Part shown: piece after piece, positions 31,474 to 39,167 of the stretch | Position numbering within the stretch: the first letter of the stretch is position 1 | Layout: each line of letters opens with the position of its first letter | Source of the DNA: Pseudomonas brenneri | Lineage (GTDB): Bacteria > Pseudomonadota > Gammaproteobacteria > Pseudomonadales > Pseudomonadaceae | Length of the DNA stretch: 43,779 nt | Direction: 5' to 3' | Assembly (NCBI RefSeq): GCF_007858285.1 | Contig: NZ_VFIL01000020.1 | Location: 1 to 43,779 of the forward strand | Program-made: the position numbers and the translations under genes | Notes under the pieces: model-generated | What the model was told of the DNA's origin: nothing | Seen by the model: only the letters and a program-made list of their open reading frames with translations | Databases searched by the model: none

Positions 31474-32805
31474 ATGAACAAGCAATCCAATGATGAGATT
31501 GAAAAGTCGACAATGCGCAAGCTGGGATTTCGCCTAATTCCCTTTCTCGTGCTCTGTTATTTCATCGCCTACATTGATCGAGTCAATATTGGTTTCGCAG
31601 CCCTGACCATGAACCAGGACATAGGCCTGACGGCTAGTGCCTTCGGATTCGGCGCTACACTGTTCTTCGTCGCCTATGTCCTTTGCGAAATGCCCAGCAA
31701 CATGGCGATGGAGCGCTTCGGTGCCCGCCGGTGGATCGCACGCATCATGATCACGTGGGGCATCGTCGGTTTCTGCTCGTCATTTGCGGTCGGACCGATC
31801 TCCTATTCTGTTTCCCGCTTCCTCCTCGGAGCGGCAGAAGCTGGCTTCTTTCCTGGTGTCATCCTCTACCTCTCGCAATGCATCCCCAAAGCGTACATGG
31901 CTCGAATCATTGCGATATTCATGGTGGCTATTCCACTGTCTAACTTCATCGGCTCGCCATTGTCGGCACTGCTGTTGAAAATGGATGGTGTGGCAGACTT
32001 CGCCGGTTGGCAGTGGCTGCTGATGCTTGAAGCACTCCCTGCGATCATTCTAGGATTGCTGGCTTTGAAGGTGTTGCCTAATCGGCCGAGCGAAGCCAAA
32101 TGGCTGACTCAACAGGAACAGGATTGGCTGAGCGGACAGTTGACCAAAGAACGGGCTGCACGCGAAAGCACTACGCAGAAACACCCTCACAGCGTGAGCG
32201 GCATGCTCAAGTCGGTGTTCACCAATAAGTACATTTGGGTGCTGTCGGTGATCTACATGGGCAGTTCGGCAACCAGCAATACCCTCTCGTTGTGGATGCC
32301 GCAAATTCTGAAGTCCTTCCACCTGTCCAACATGCAAACCGGCCTGTTGAACATGATCCCCTTCGGCATCGCCGCAGTCTTCATGATTTACTGGGGGATG
32401 CGTGCGGACAAAAGCGGGGAACGGGTCAAGGCCACCGCCATTCCGCTAGCGATTACTGCGGTGAGTTTCGCCGCCACGCTGTTCACGGACTCACTGACCA
32501 TTACGCTGGTGCTGCTGACGCTCGTATTGATGGGTAACTATGCGATCAAGGGGCCGTTTTGGGCACTGTGCTCCGAAACTCTGCCTCCGGCGACCCTGGC
32601 CACCGGGATTGCGGCGATCAATACCTTTGCCCATTTGGGCACTGGCGCCATGAGTTCTGTCATCGGTGTACTGCGTGATCAGACCGGCAGCTTCCCAATG
32701 GCACTGATGCCGCTTTGCGCGTTGACCGCTACCGGTTCGCTGTTGGTGTTTCTGGTGGGTAAGCAGAATCGTCGTGCGGAGCAAGTCGCCGCTATCAGCA
32801 GTTAA
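31474..32805 (+). CDS. MFS transporter, anion:cation symporter type
   Basis: A 443-residue inner-membrane permease with about 12 hydrophobic segments. ATG at 31474 has GAGAG upstream; a longer frame from 31372 overlaps the methylase remnant. The first segments carry the ACS signature (IAYIDRVNIGFAALTMNQDI; GATLFFVAYVLCEMPSNMAM; RFGARRWIARIMITWGIVGF). The central loop is about residues 195-245. Relatives carry organic acids such as tartrate, glucarate or phthalate; the substrate is not readable. No catabolic gene accompanies it in the islet. It is followed by a hairpin (GAAGAGG/CCTCTTC). Confidence 0.88.
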   Translation: MNKQSNDEIEKSTMRKLGFRLIPFLVLCYFIAYIDRVNIGFAALTMNQDIGLTASAFGFGATLFFVAYVLCEMPSNMAMERFGARRWIARIMITWGIVGFCSSFAVGPISYSVSRFLLGAAEAGFFPGVILYLSQCIPKAYMARIIAIFMVAIPLSNFIGSPLSALLLKMDGVADFAGWQWLLMLEALPAIILGLLALKVLPNRPSEAKWLTQQEQDWLSGQLTKERAARESTTQKHPHSVSGMLKSVFTNKYIWVLSVIYMGSSATSNTLSLWMPQILKSFHLSNMQTGLLNMIPFGIAAVFMIYWGMRADKSGERVKATAIPLAITAVSFAATLFTDSLTITLVLLTLVLMGNYAIKGPFWALCSETLPPATLATGIAAINTFAHLGTGAMSSVIGVLRDQTGSFPMALMPLCALTATGSLLVFLVGKQNRRAEQVAAISS

Positions 32806-32816
32806 TCAACCCGCCT

Positions 32817-32845
32817 GAAGAGGCTCGACATTGGCGAACCTCTTC
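32817..32845 (+). terminator. Hairpin after the MFS gene
   Basis: GAAGAGG (32817-32823) pairs with CCTCTTC (32839-32845) and GTTTCG follows. The loop is 15 bases, so this is a moderate terminator candidate. Confidence 0.45.
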
Positions 32846-32875
32846 GTTTCGTAGTAACCCGATTGTCGAGTCACG

Positions 32876-32891
32876 CCGTCCCGACCATATT
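32876..32891 (+). repeat. attR-like direct repeat (tRNA-Pro 3' remnant)
   Basis: CCGTCCCGACCATATT is identical to 28917-28932. Upstream, GTCGAGT..CAC matches the tRNA T arm, but the eight T-loop bases GTTCGAAT are absent, so this is a non-functional tRNA fragment. Confidence 0.75.
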
Positions 32892-32903
32892 ATTCAATAA
32901 CTT

Positions 32904-32930
32904 AGCCCGGTTCGGAAACGACCGGGCTTT
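32904..32930 (+). terminator. Second tRNA-Pro-type terminator beside attR
   Basis: AGCCCGG (32904-32910) and CCGGGCT (32922-32928) pair around an 11-base segment, followed by TTG TTG TTT. It is a diverged copy of the hairpin at 28945-28972, keeping the pairing with different bases. Confidence 0.7.
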
Positions 32931-33034
32931 GTTGTTTCTGCGGTTTGATCATTTTGGTCAGCGTTAGCAAAAGGCTCGTAGATTGCCCCTTCTGCTATCG
33001 TGGCGACCATTCAAGCGCAAGGAAGCAATCACCA

Positions 33035-33361
33035 ATGGATTTTTGGAAACCTTTTGCGATCGCCCTCCTGGCATCGCTTGGCACTCAGGTTGTGGCCGCA
33101 GAAAACAACAACCCGTTCCAGGCGGCGCTGATGATTACCACGGTTGTGCCTTTTGTGGTCGTCTCAGGTGCCACTGCGGGAACCTCTTATATTCCAGAGC
33201 TTTTCAAGTCATCCAAAAGTGACGCGCTTGCCTTTATTGGTTCAGATGGCGAGATCCGTGGTGCACAGTTTGAGCAGGCGAGCAGGTATTACCGATCGAC
33301 CTACAAGCCACCGCTGATGTCTGACACGCTATTGGCCCGGGCAATCGCGGCGCAGGGCTGA
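33035..33361 (+). CDS. DUF2388 family periplasmic protein
   Basis: A 108-residue exported protein starting with ATG at 33035 after AAGGAAG. The signal peptide is MDFWKPFAIALLASLGTQVV to about AA. The mature part has a hydrophobic stretch (ALMITTVVPFVVVSGATAGT) and the DUF2388 pattern SDALAFIGSDGEIRGAQFEQ. Such proteins are frequent in Pseudomonas, often in small clusters, and their role is unknown. It is the first gene to the right of the islet, so it belongs to the core. Confidence 0.8.
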   Translation: MDFWKPFAIALLASLGTQVVAAENNNPFQAALMITTVVPFVVVSGATAGTSYIPELFKSSKSDALAFIGSDGEIRGAQFEQASRYYRSTYKPPLMSDTLLARAIAAQG

Positions 33362-33506
33362 TCGAAAACATGCTTGTTGAAAGAGCGGGCAGGGCAGGAC
33401 GCTTAGGCATCATGGCGTTGGTTGTTCTGTGGGGTTTGCGGAACGTATGATCAGGCCCCGCGCTTTTTTTTGGCGCGCAGCCTGACACCCATTCAAGGAT
33501 ATGAGC

Positions 33507-33668
33507 ATGGAAAAGCACTTCGGTAATTCAGGCCTGTTCAAGGCTGCTTCGTATCACTGCAACAACTCCCTGGAGTGCGGCATCGCGCGCTGGGAGCTGA
33601 AAAACATTGCGCTGAATGCGAAGGAGTTTTTGATATGTCCAAAGAACTACTCGGAGTTTCTGCTCTAG
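33507..33668 (+). CDS. Small ORF, 53 aa, DUF397-like, overlapping the next gene
   Basis: ATG at 33507 has AAGGAT eight bases upstream (ATG at 33501 is an in-frame alternative). The protein begins MEKHFGNSGLFKAASYHCNN and ends in PKNYSEFLL. FKAASYHCNNSLECGIA resembles the start of DUF397 proteins (FRKSSYSGNNGCVEVA-like). The last 34 bp overlap the start of the next gene, whose ribosome site lies inside this frame, so coupling is likely. The similarity is weak and the frame short, so this is a tentative gene. Confidence 0.42.
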   Translation: MEKHFGNSGLFKAASYHCNNSLECGIARWELKNIALNAKEFLICPKNYSEFLL

Positions 33669-33991
33669 GGTTGATGGTGCTCGGTGAGTTTTGTGCGATC
33701 TACAGCGAGGTAGTCACCGCCAAGCTGGCCCATGCCGGCGATGGTTCATGGCAGGCGTTCATCATGCCGGTGACGTTGATGTGTTTTGCTGGGTTTTGCC
33801 TGCTGGGCGCCTATTGGCTGGGGTATGTGGCTGTCGGTGATATCTGGATCGTCACCGTGGTCTCTGTCACGTCCTTGCTGCTGCTGGAGCCTGTCGTGGT
33901 CTGGGCGCTATTTCATGAGTCACCCGGGCGCGGTGCATTGATCGGTTTTTGCCTGGGTGCACTGGGGATGCTGGCCACGGTGTTGCTATAA
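33635..33991 (+). CDS. Small four-helix membrane protein, EamA/SMR-like
   Basis: A 118-residue inner-membrane protein starting with ATG at 33635 after AAGGAG. Four hydrophobic segments are seen at about 5-30 (LLGVSALGLMVLGEFCAIYS), 43-65 (FIMPVTLMCFAGFCLLGAYW), 70-92 (IWIVTVVSVTSLLLLEPVVV) and 98-118. The size and topology are those of half a DMT transporter or an SMR protein such as EmrE. The charged residues resemble no known SMR signature, so the substrate is open. A strong hairpin follows it. Confidence 0.75.
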   Translation: MSKELLGVSALGLMVLGEFCAIYSEVVTAKLAHAGDGSWQAFIMPVTLMCFAGFCLLGAYWLGYVAVGDIWIVTVVSVTSLLLLEPVVVWALFHESPGRGALIGFCLGALGMLATVLL

Positions 33992-34031
33992 CAGGTAGCG
34001 ATCTAACAAACACAGGTAAAGCCTGTAGAAG

Positions 34032-34062
34032 CAGTCGAGCCCCACCTTGCCGGGCTCGACTG
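34032..34062. terminator. Bidirectional hairpin between the small membrane protein gene and mexD
   Basis: CAGTCGAGCCC (34032-34042) and GGGCTCGACTG (34052-34062) form an 11-bp perfect stem between two convergent genes. T-rich flanks are short on both sides. Confidence 0.75.
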
Positions 34063-34078
34063 TTCCTACGCCTGCGGT

Positions 34079-37000
34079 TTACTCCTCGATCCGCGCGGCT
34101 GGCAGTGTGTTGTCATCCGGGCTGACAACCGGTTTGTGCTTGAGCATTGAAAGTACCCAGACAAAGAAAACCGGCACAAACACCACCCCCAATATCGTTG
34201 CGCTGAGCATCCCGCCGACCACGCCGGTGCCGATGGCGCGTTGGCTGGCAGCACCCGCGCCGGTGGCGATGGCCAGGGGTACGACGCCGAGGATAAAGGC
34301 CATGGAGGTCATGACGATGGGACGAAAGCGCAGGCGTGCGGCTTCGATGGCGGCGTCACGCAGGGAGTAGCCCTGGGCCCACAGGTCCTTGGCAAACTCG
34401 ACGATCAGGATCGCATTCTTGGCCGCCAGCCCGATGATGGTGATCAGGCCGACCTTGAAGTACACGTCGTTGGGCATGCCCAGGCTGGTCACGGCCAGCA
34501 CCGACCCCAGGGCGCCGACCGGTACGATCAGCATCACCACAAAGGGGATGGCCCAGCTTTCATACAGCGCCACCAGCAGCAGGAACACCACCACGAACGC
34601 CAGCGCGAACAGTTGCAAGGCTTGGCCGCTGGCGATCTTTTCCTGGTACGACAAACCGGTCCATTCATAGCCAATACCTGCCGGCAGCGTGGACACCAGG
34701 CGTTCGATCTCGGCCATCGCTTCCCCGGTGCTGACGCCGGGCGGCGCATCGCCGGCGATACGGATCGACGGGTAGCCGTTATAGCGGGCGATTTGCACCG
34801 GGCCTTGCTCCCACTGGGTGCTGACAAAGGCACTCATGGGCACCAGGGCGCCGAGGTTATTGGGGATGAACAGTTTGAGCACGCTGTCCGGCGTCATCCG
34901 GTCCCGCTGGTCGGCTTGCACCACCACCCGTTGCTGGCGCCCGGCGTTGGCAAAGTCGTTGACCACCGCCGAGCCGAACGCGGTCGACAAGGTGTTGTTG
35001 ATTGCATCAAACCCGACGCCCAGGGCCTCGGCTTTTTCCCGATCGATGGTCACGCGCAATTGCGGGGCCTCGGCCAGGCCTTCCATCATCGCGTAGAGGA
35101 TTTTCGGATTGCCGTTGGCCTGGCCCAGCAACTGGTCCCGTGCGGCGAGCAAGGCTTCGCGGCCCAGGCCGGCGCGGTCCTGCAGGCGCAGGGAGAACCC
35201 ACCGGAGTTGCCCATGCCGTCGATGGGCGGAGGGTTCACCGCCATGATCGCGCCGTCGCTGGGGGTGGCAAAGTGTTGATTGACCCCTGCGATTTGCGCT
35301 TCGGCAGATTGCTCGTCGCCGCGCAACGACCAGTCCTTGAGGGTCGGAAAGGCCAGTCCGGCGTTTTCGCCCATCCCGGAAAAGCTGAAGCCCAGGACCA
35401 GGAAGGTGCTGGCGACCGCGTCACGGGAGGCGAGAAACTGCTCCAGCTCCTGGCCGGTCGCCGACGTCCGCTCCCGCGAGGCGCCGGGCGGCAGTTGCAC
35501 GTCAACGATCATATAACCCTGGTCTTCCACCGGTACGAAGGATTCCGGCAAGCGCAGGTAGGTAAAGCCCAACAGGACCACCAGCCCCAGGTACACCAGC
35601 ATCACTCGGCCTGCGCGTTTTACCAGGTGGTGATTGAGGGCGCTGTAGCGATCGGTCAGGCGCCCGAACAGGCGGTTGAAGGCGCCAAAGAACCCACGTT
35701 TTTCATGATGCCCCTCGGCCACGGGCTTGAGCAGGGTTGCACACAGTGCCGGGGTGAAGGTCAGGGCCAGGAACCCCGAGAACAGAATCGACACCGCCAG
35801 GGTCAGGGAAAACTGCTGGTAGATGACTCCCACCGAACCGGCCATGAAAGCCAAGGGCAGGAATACCGCCGACAGCACCACGGTAATGCCGATGATCGCC
35901 CCCGATACCTGGCCCATGGCCTTGACGGTGGCGGCCACCGGCGACAGGCCCTCATCGGCCATGATCCGCTCGACGTTTTCCACCACCACAATGGCGTCGT
36001 CCACTAGGATACCGATGGCCAGCACCATGCCGAACATGGTCATCATGTTGACCGAGAAGCCCAGCAGGTACATCACCATCAACGTGCCTAACAGACACAC
36101 TGGCACCACAATGCTGGGGATCAAGGTGTAGCGTACGTTCTGTAGGAACAGGAACATCACCAGGAACACCAGGACCATGGCTTCGACCAGGGTATAGATC
36201 ACCTTTTCAATGGCCACGTCGACAAAACGCGAGGTGTCATAGGGCACCGAGAATTCAACGTTTGGTGCAAAGTTCACCGACAGTTCCTGCAGGCGCTCCT
36301 TGACGGCACTGGCGGTCTTCAGCGCGTTGGCCCCCGGCGACAGTTGCACTGCCGCACCCACTGCCGGCTTGCCATTGAGGCGCGTGGTGAAGTTGTAGTC
36401 CTGGCTGCCGACCTCGATTCGCGCCACGTCGGCGAGGGTGACCCTGGAACCATCCTGATTGGCGCGCAGCACAATGCGCCCGAACTCCTCGGGGTTGTCC
36501 AGGGTGCCCTTGACCGCCAGGGTCGCCGTCAACTCCTGGCCGACTGCGCCCGGGGAGCTGCCGAAGCTGCCTGCGGGAACCTGGACGTTCTGGGCGCTGA
36601 TCGCCCGGCTTACGTCATCGATGGACAACCCGTAGCCCACCAGGCTTTGCGGATCGAGCCAGATACGCATCGCGGCTTCCGAGGCAAAGAATTGCAGCTT
36701 GCCCACACCTTCGACCCGACGGATTTCATTATTGACGTTACGCGCGGCATAGTCGGCCAGTAGTGTCGTATCCTGCGTCGCCGTGCCTTCCTTGTAGCTC
36801 AGGGCGTAGATCAGCAGAAAGCCGGCGCTGGTCTGCTCCACCTGGATGCCCTGGTTGAGCACCGCCTGGGGCATGCGCGCCTCGGCTTTTTTCAAGCGGT
36901 TCTGCACTTCGACCTGGGCCATGTCCGGCTGGGTGCCGGGCTTGAAGGTCACGACAATTTCCGCCATGCCGTTGGAGTTGCTGGTGGAGTCAAAGTAGAG

Positions 37001-37225
37001 CAGGCCCTTGGCACCATTGAGTTCTTCTTCGATGACGCTGGTGACCGAATCCACCAGCACCTTGGCCGACGCCCCGGGATAGGTGGCGGTGACGGTGATT
37101 TGCGGCGGGGCGACACTTGGGTACTGGGCCACCGGCAGGGCAGGGATGATCAGCAGCCCGGCCATGGAGATAAACAACGCAATGACCCAGGCAAACTTGG
37201 GGCGCTTGATAAAAAACACAGACAT
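34079..37225 (-). CDS. mexD: RND efflux pump inner-membrane transporter MexD-like
   Basis: A 1048-residue HAE1-type RND pump protein. It starts MSVFFIKRPKFAWVIALFIS and has 12 membrane segments with two large periplasmic domains. The proton-relay acidic pair is in LAIGILVDDAIVVVENVERI, and the later Lys in helix 10. IPSIVVPVCLLGTLMVMYLL and GHHEKRGFFGAFNRLFGRLT match MexD of P. aeruginosa as I recall it. It lies 30 bp after mexC with GAGGTC before the start. No outer-membrane channel gene (oprJ) follows; a terminator comes next. Typical substrates are fluoroquinolones and cationic dyes; here this is inferred. Confidence 0.92.
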   Translation of the reverse strand: MSVFFIKRPKFAWVIALFISMAGLLIIPALPVAQYPSVAPPQITVTATYPGASAKVLVDSVTSVIEEELNGAKGLLYFDSTSNSNGMAEIVVTFKPGTQPDMAQVEVQNRLKKAEARMPQAVLNQGIQVEQTSAGFLLIYALSYKEGTATQDTTLLADYAARNVNNEIRRVEGVGKLQFFASEAAMRIWLDPQSLVGYGLSIDDVSRAISAQNVQVPAGSFGSSPGAVGQELTATLAVKGTLDNPEEFGRIVLRANQDGSRVTLADVARIEVGSQDYNFTTRLNGKPAVGAAVQLSPGANALKTASAVKERLQELSVNFAPNVEFSVPYDTSRFVDVAIEKVIYTLVEAMVLVFLVMFLFLQNVRYTLIPSIVVPVCLLGTLMVMYLLGFSVNMMTMFGMVLAIGILVDDAIVVVENVERIMADEGLSPVAATVKAMGQVSGAIIGITVVLSAVFLPLAFMAGSVGVIYQQFSLTLAVSILFSGFLALTFTPALCATLLKPVAEGHHEKRGFFGAFNRLFGRLTDRYSALNHHLVKRAGRVMLVYLGLVVLLGFTYLRLPESFVPVEDQGYMIVDVQLPPGASRERTSATGQELEQFLASRDAVASTFLVLGFSFSGMGENAGLAFPTLKDWSLRGDEQSAEAQIAGVNQHFATPSDGAIMAVNPPPIDGMGNSGGFSLRLQDRAGLGREALLAARDQLLGQANGNPKILYAMMEGLAEAPQLRVTIDREKAEALGVGFDAINNTLSTAFGSAVVNDFANAGRQQRVVVQADQRDRMTPDSVLKLFIPNNLGALVPMSAFVSTQWEQGPVQIARYNGYPSIRIAGDAPPGVSTGEAMAEIERLVSTLPAGIGYEWTGLSYQEKIASGQALQLFALAFVVVFLLLVALYESWAIPFVVMLIVPVGALGSVLAVTSLGMPNDVYFKVGLITIIGLAAKNAILIVEFAKDLWAQGYSLRDAAIEAARLRFRPIVMTSMAFILGVVPLAIATGAGAASQRAIGTGVVGGMLSATILGVVFVPVFFVWVLSMLKHKPVVSPDDNTLPAARIEE

Positions 37226-37255
37226 GGAGTGACCTCGAACGCGGTGGTGCCGGGC

Positions 37256-38416
37256 TTACTGGCGTGCTGCTTGTTGTTGGGCGGCGGGGGCGAGGGGCGC
37301 TTTCACCAGCACTTTGTCACCCGGAGCGAGGCCGTTCTGGCCGCCGATGATGACCCGGTCACCGGCCTCCAGGCCCTCGGTGATCTGCCAGCGCTGGCCC
37401 TGCATGGCGCCGGTTTGTACGGCGCGTGGGCTGACGCTGTCGTCGGCATTCACCACCAGTACCTGGGCCTGGCCGTCGCTGCCGCGCTGCACGGCGCGCT
37501 GAGGCACCAGCAAGGCTTGTTGATCGGTGCCCTGGGGCACTTTCACGCGCACATACATGCCAGGCAACAACACCCCTTCAGGATTGCTGAAGCGTCCGCG
37601 CAACGAGACCTGGCCGGTGCCACGGTCCACCGCAACGTCGGAGAACAACAGCGTGCCCTGGCTGTGGAAGTCGGTGCCTTCGACCTGCAACGATAGCTGT
37701 GAGGAGTCGCCGGCCGACAAGCTGCCGTGCTTGAGGGCCTGGCGCAGTTTCAGCGCTTGCGCCACCGGCTGGGTGAAGTCGGCATAGATCGGGTCCAGTT
37801 GCTGGATGCTTGCCATCAATGTCGCTTCGCCCTGGCCAACCAGGGCGCCTTCGGTCACGAGGGCGCGGCCGATGCGCCCGGAGATCGGCGCGCGGACCGT
37901 GGCGTAGCCCAGGTTCAGGCCCGCGGTTTGCAGATCGGCGCGCGCCGATTGCTGGGCGGCCTGGCTGCTTTTCAGGGCGGCGCGGGCGGTGTCGAGGTCC
38001 TGGCGACTGATCGCTTCGACGTCGGCCAGTTGTTCATAGCGCTTGAGCTTGGCCTGGTTCTCGAACAACTGCGCTTCGATACGTGCCAGTTCGCCCTCTG
38101 CCCGTGATGCGGCGGCCTTGAGGGGGGCGGGGTCGATCTGGAACAACAGGTCGCCGGCCTTGATCTCGGCGCCTTCCTCGAAGTTGCGTCGTAACACGAT
38201 CCCGGCTACCCGGGCCCGTACCTGAGCTACCCGGACCGGCTCGATACGCCCCGGCAATTCTGCGGACAGGGAGAAGGCTTCAGGAGCGACGGTCACGGTC
38301 TCCACTTCCCGGGGTTGCTGGGCAGCCTCGGGCTGATCGGGAGCACCACAGCCGGCGAGGCCGACAAGGGCCAGCGCAGCAAAGCTGAAAATACGCAGGT
38401 CGCGCAAAGCGTTCAT
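37256..38416 (-). CDS. mexC: RND efflux periplasmic adaptor MexC-like
   Basis: A 386-residue membrane-fusion lipoprotein linking MexD to an outer-membrane channel. The signal peptide ends with lipobox VGLAGC (Cys23). The lipoyl halves are RVAQVRARVAGIVLRRNFEE and GYATVRAPISGRIGRALVTE; the helical hairpin between them (about 100-165) contains ARAALKSSQAAQQSARADLQ. The beta-barrel and membrane-proximal domains end in LAPAAQQQAARQ. It is first in the mexC-mexD operon, divergent from nfxB across a 172-bp region with a palindromic operator. Confidence 0.92.
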   Translation of the reverse strand: MNALRDLRIFSFAALALVGLAGCGAPDQPEAAQQPREVETVTVAPEAFSLSAELPGRIEPVRVAQVRARVAGIVLRRNFEEGAEIKAGDLLFQIDPAPLKAAASRAEGELARIEAQLFENQAKLKRYEQLADVEAISRQDLDTARAALKSSQAAQQSARADLQTAGLNLGYATVRAPISGRIGRALVTEGALVGQGEATLMASIQQLDPIYADFTQPVAQALKLRQALKHGSLSAGDSSQLSLQVEGTDFHSQGTLLFSDVAVDRGTGQVSLRGRFSNPEGVLLPGMYVRVKVPQGTDQQALLVPQRAVQRGSDGQAQVLVVNADDSVSPRAVQTGAMQGQRWQITEGLEAGDRVIIGGQNGLAPGDKVLVKAPLAPAAQQQAARQ

Positions 38417-38471
38417 GTGTCACCTGGAGGCTAGGTCTGGAAAGGTGCGCATGATATATGCATGGATCTTG

Positions 38472-38489
38472 TGAGACAATAATGTCTCA
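38472..38489. promoter_or_regulatory. Palindromic operator between mexC and nfxB
   Basis: TGAGACAATAATGTCTCA is a perfect palindrome with 7-bp arms, centred between mexC and nfxB. It is the obvious candidate for NfxB binding and control of both divergent units. Confidence 0.6.
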
Positions 38490-38588
38490 AAAGATTCTTT
38501 TGTGTTTAAAAGTGTCATTTCCCTTGAGGTCGGGGGGAATTTCGGCACAATGCCTTCCACTTCACGTCCGACCAATGAGCCTGTTGCC

Positions 38589-39167
38589 ATGTCTTCGCCC
38601 GCCCCCAATGAAAAACTTCTCAAGGCCCTGGCGGTTGCCATCGTTGACCATCCCCGGGCCACGCTCCAGGAGCTGGCGCGTGCGGCAGGCATCAGCAAGG
38701 CCACGTTGCACCGCTTCTGCGGCACGCGGGAACACCTGATCGAGATGCTGTTGGCGTACTCGCGCGAGCTGATGCAGCAGGTGGTCGATGACGCAGACCT
38801 TGAGCGCGACGCGCCAGCCGAGGTCCTGCGTGGCTTGATCGACAAGCACTTGGCCCACCGTGAGTGGGTGTTGTTCATGGTGTTCCAGTACCGCCCGGAC
38901 ACCTTGAACAATCACGGTTGGCAACCGTACCTGAACGTCCTGGACCGCTTCTTCCTGCGGGGGCAGCAGGCTGGAGTGTTTCGCATCGATATCACAGCGG
39001 CGGTCATGACCGAGCTGTTCACATCGCTACTGTGTGGCCTGGTCGAGGCAGAGCGCCTGGGCCGGGCCGCACCGGCGGGGACGGCCTGGGTGATGGAGCA
39101 GATGTTCTTGCATGGAGTGAGCGCTGCGCCGCCGCACTCAGCGCTGTCGCAGGGTCTGCGAGGGTAA
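38589..39167 (+). CDS. nfxB: Repressor NfxB-like (HTH regulator of mexCD)
   Basis: A 192-residue regulator. EKLLKALAVAIVDHPRATLQ and ELARAAGISKATLHRFCGTR form the helix-turn-helix and match P. aeruginosa NfxB closely. The C-terminal part FFLRGQQAGVFRIDITAAVM is also NfxB-like. The start is uncertain. ATG at 38589 gives family-like length but no ribosome site; ATG at 38550 has GGGGGAA upstream and would add 13 residues. NfxB represses mexCD-oprJ, and loss-of-function changes raise efflux. It is divergent from mexC, and its end overlaps the convergent AraC gene by 30 bp. Confidence 0.92.
   Translation: MSSPAPNEKLLKALAVAIVDHPRATLQELARAAGISKATLHRFCGTREHLIEMLLAYSRELMQQVVDDADLERDAPAEVLRGLIDKHLAHREWVLFMVFQYRPDTLNNHGWQPYLNVLDRFFLRGQQAGVFRIDITAAVMTELFTSLLCGLVEAERLGRAAPAGTAWVMEQMFLHGVSAAPPHSALSQGLRG

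Larger units (their letters stand above)
28917..32891 (+). mobile_element. Cargo islet at tRNA-Pro, without recognisable integrase
   Basis: About 4 kb lie between two copies of the tRNA-Pro 3' end. They hold a 400-bp segment with no gene, a MerR regulator and divergent nitroreductase, a truncated phage-type adenine methylase, and an MFS permease. The content interrupts a conserved core operon end. The second att copy lacks the GTTCGAAT T-loop bases, so it is a remnant. No integrase, excisionase or phage structural gene is recognised inside. It is probably a decayed or trimmed genomic island. Confidence 0.6.

Noticed and set aside
34241..36007. 588-codon plus-strand frame opposite mexD
   Set aside because: His/Gln/Gly-rich shadow; mexD on the other strand has full family conservation.
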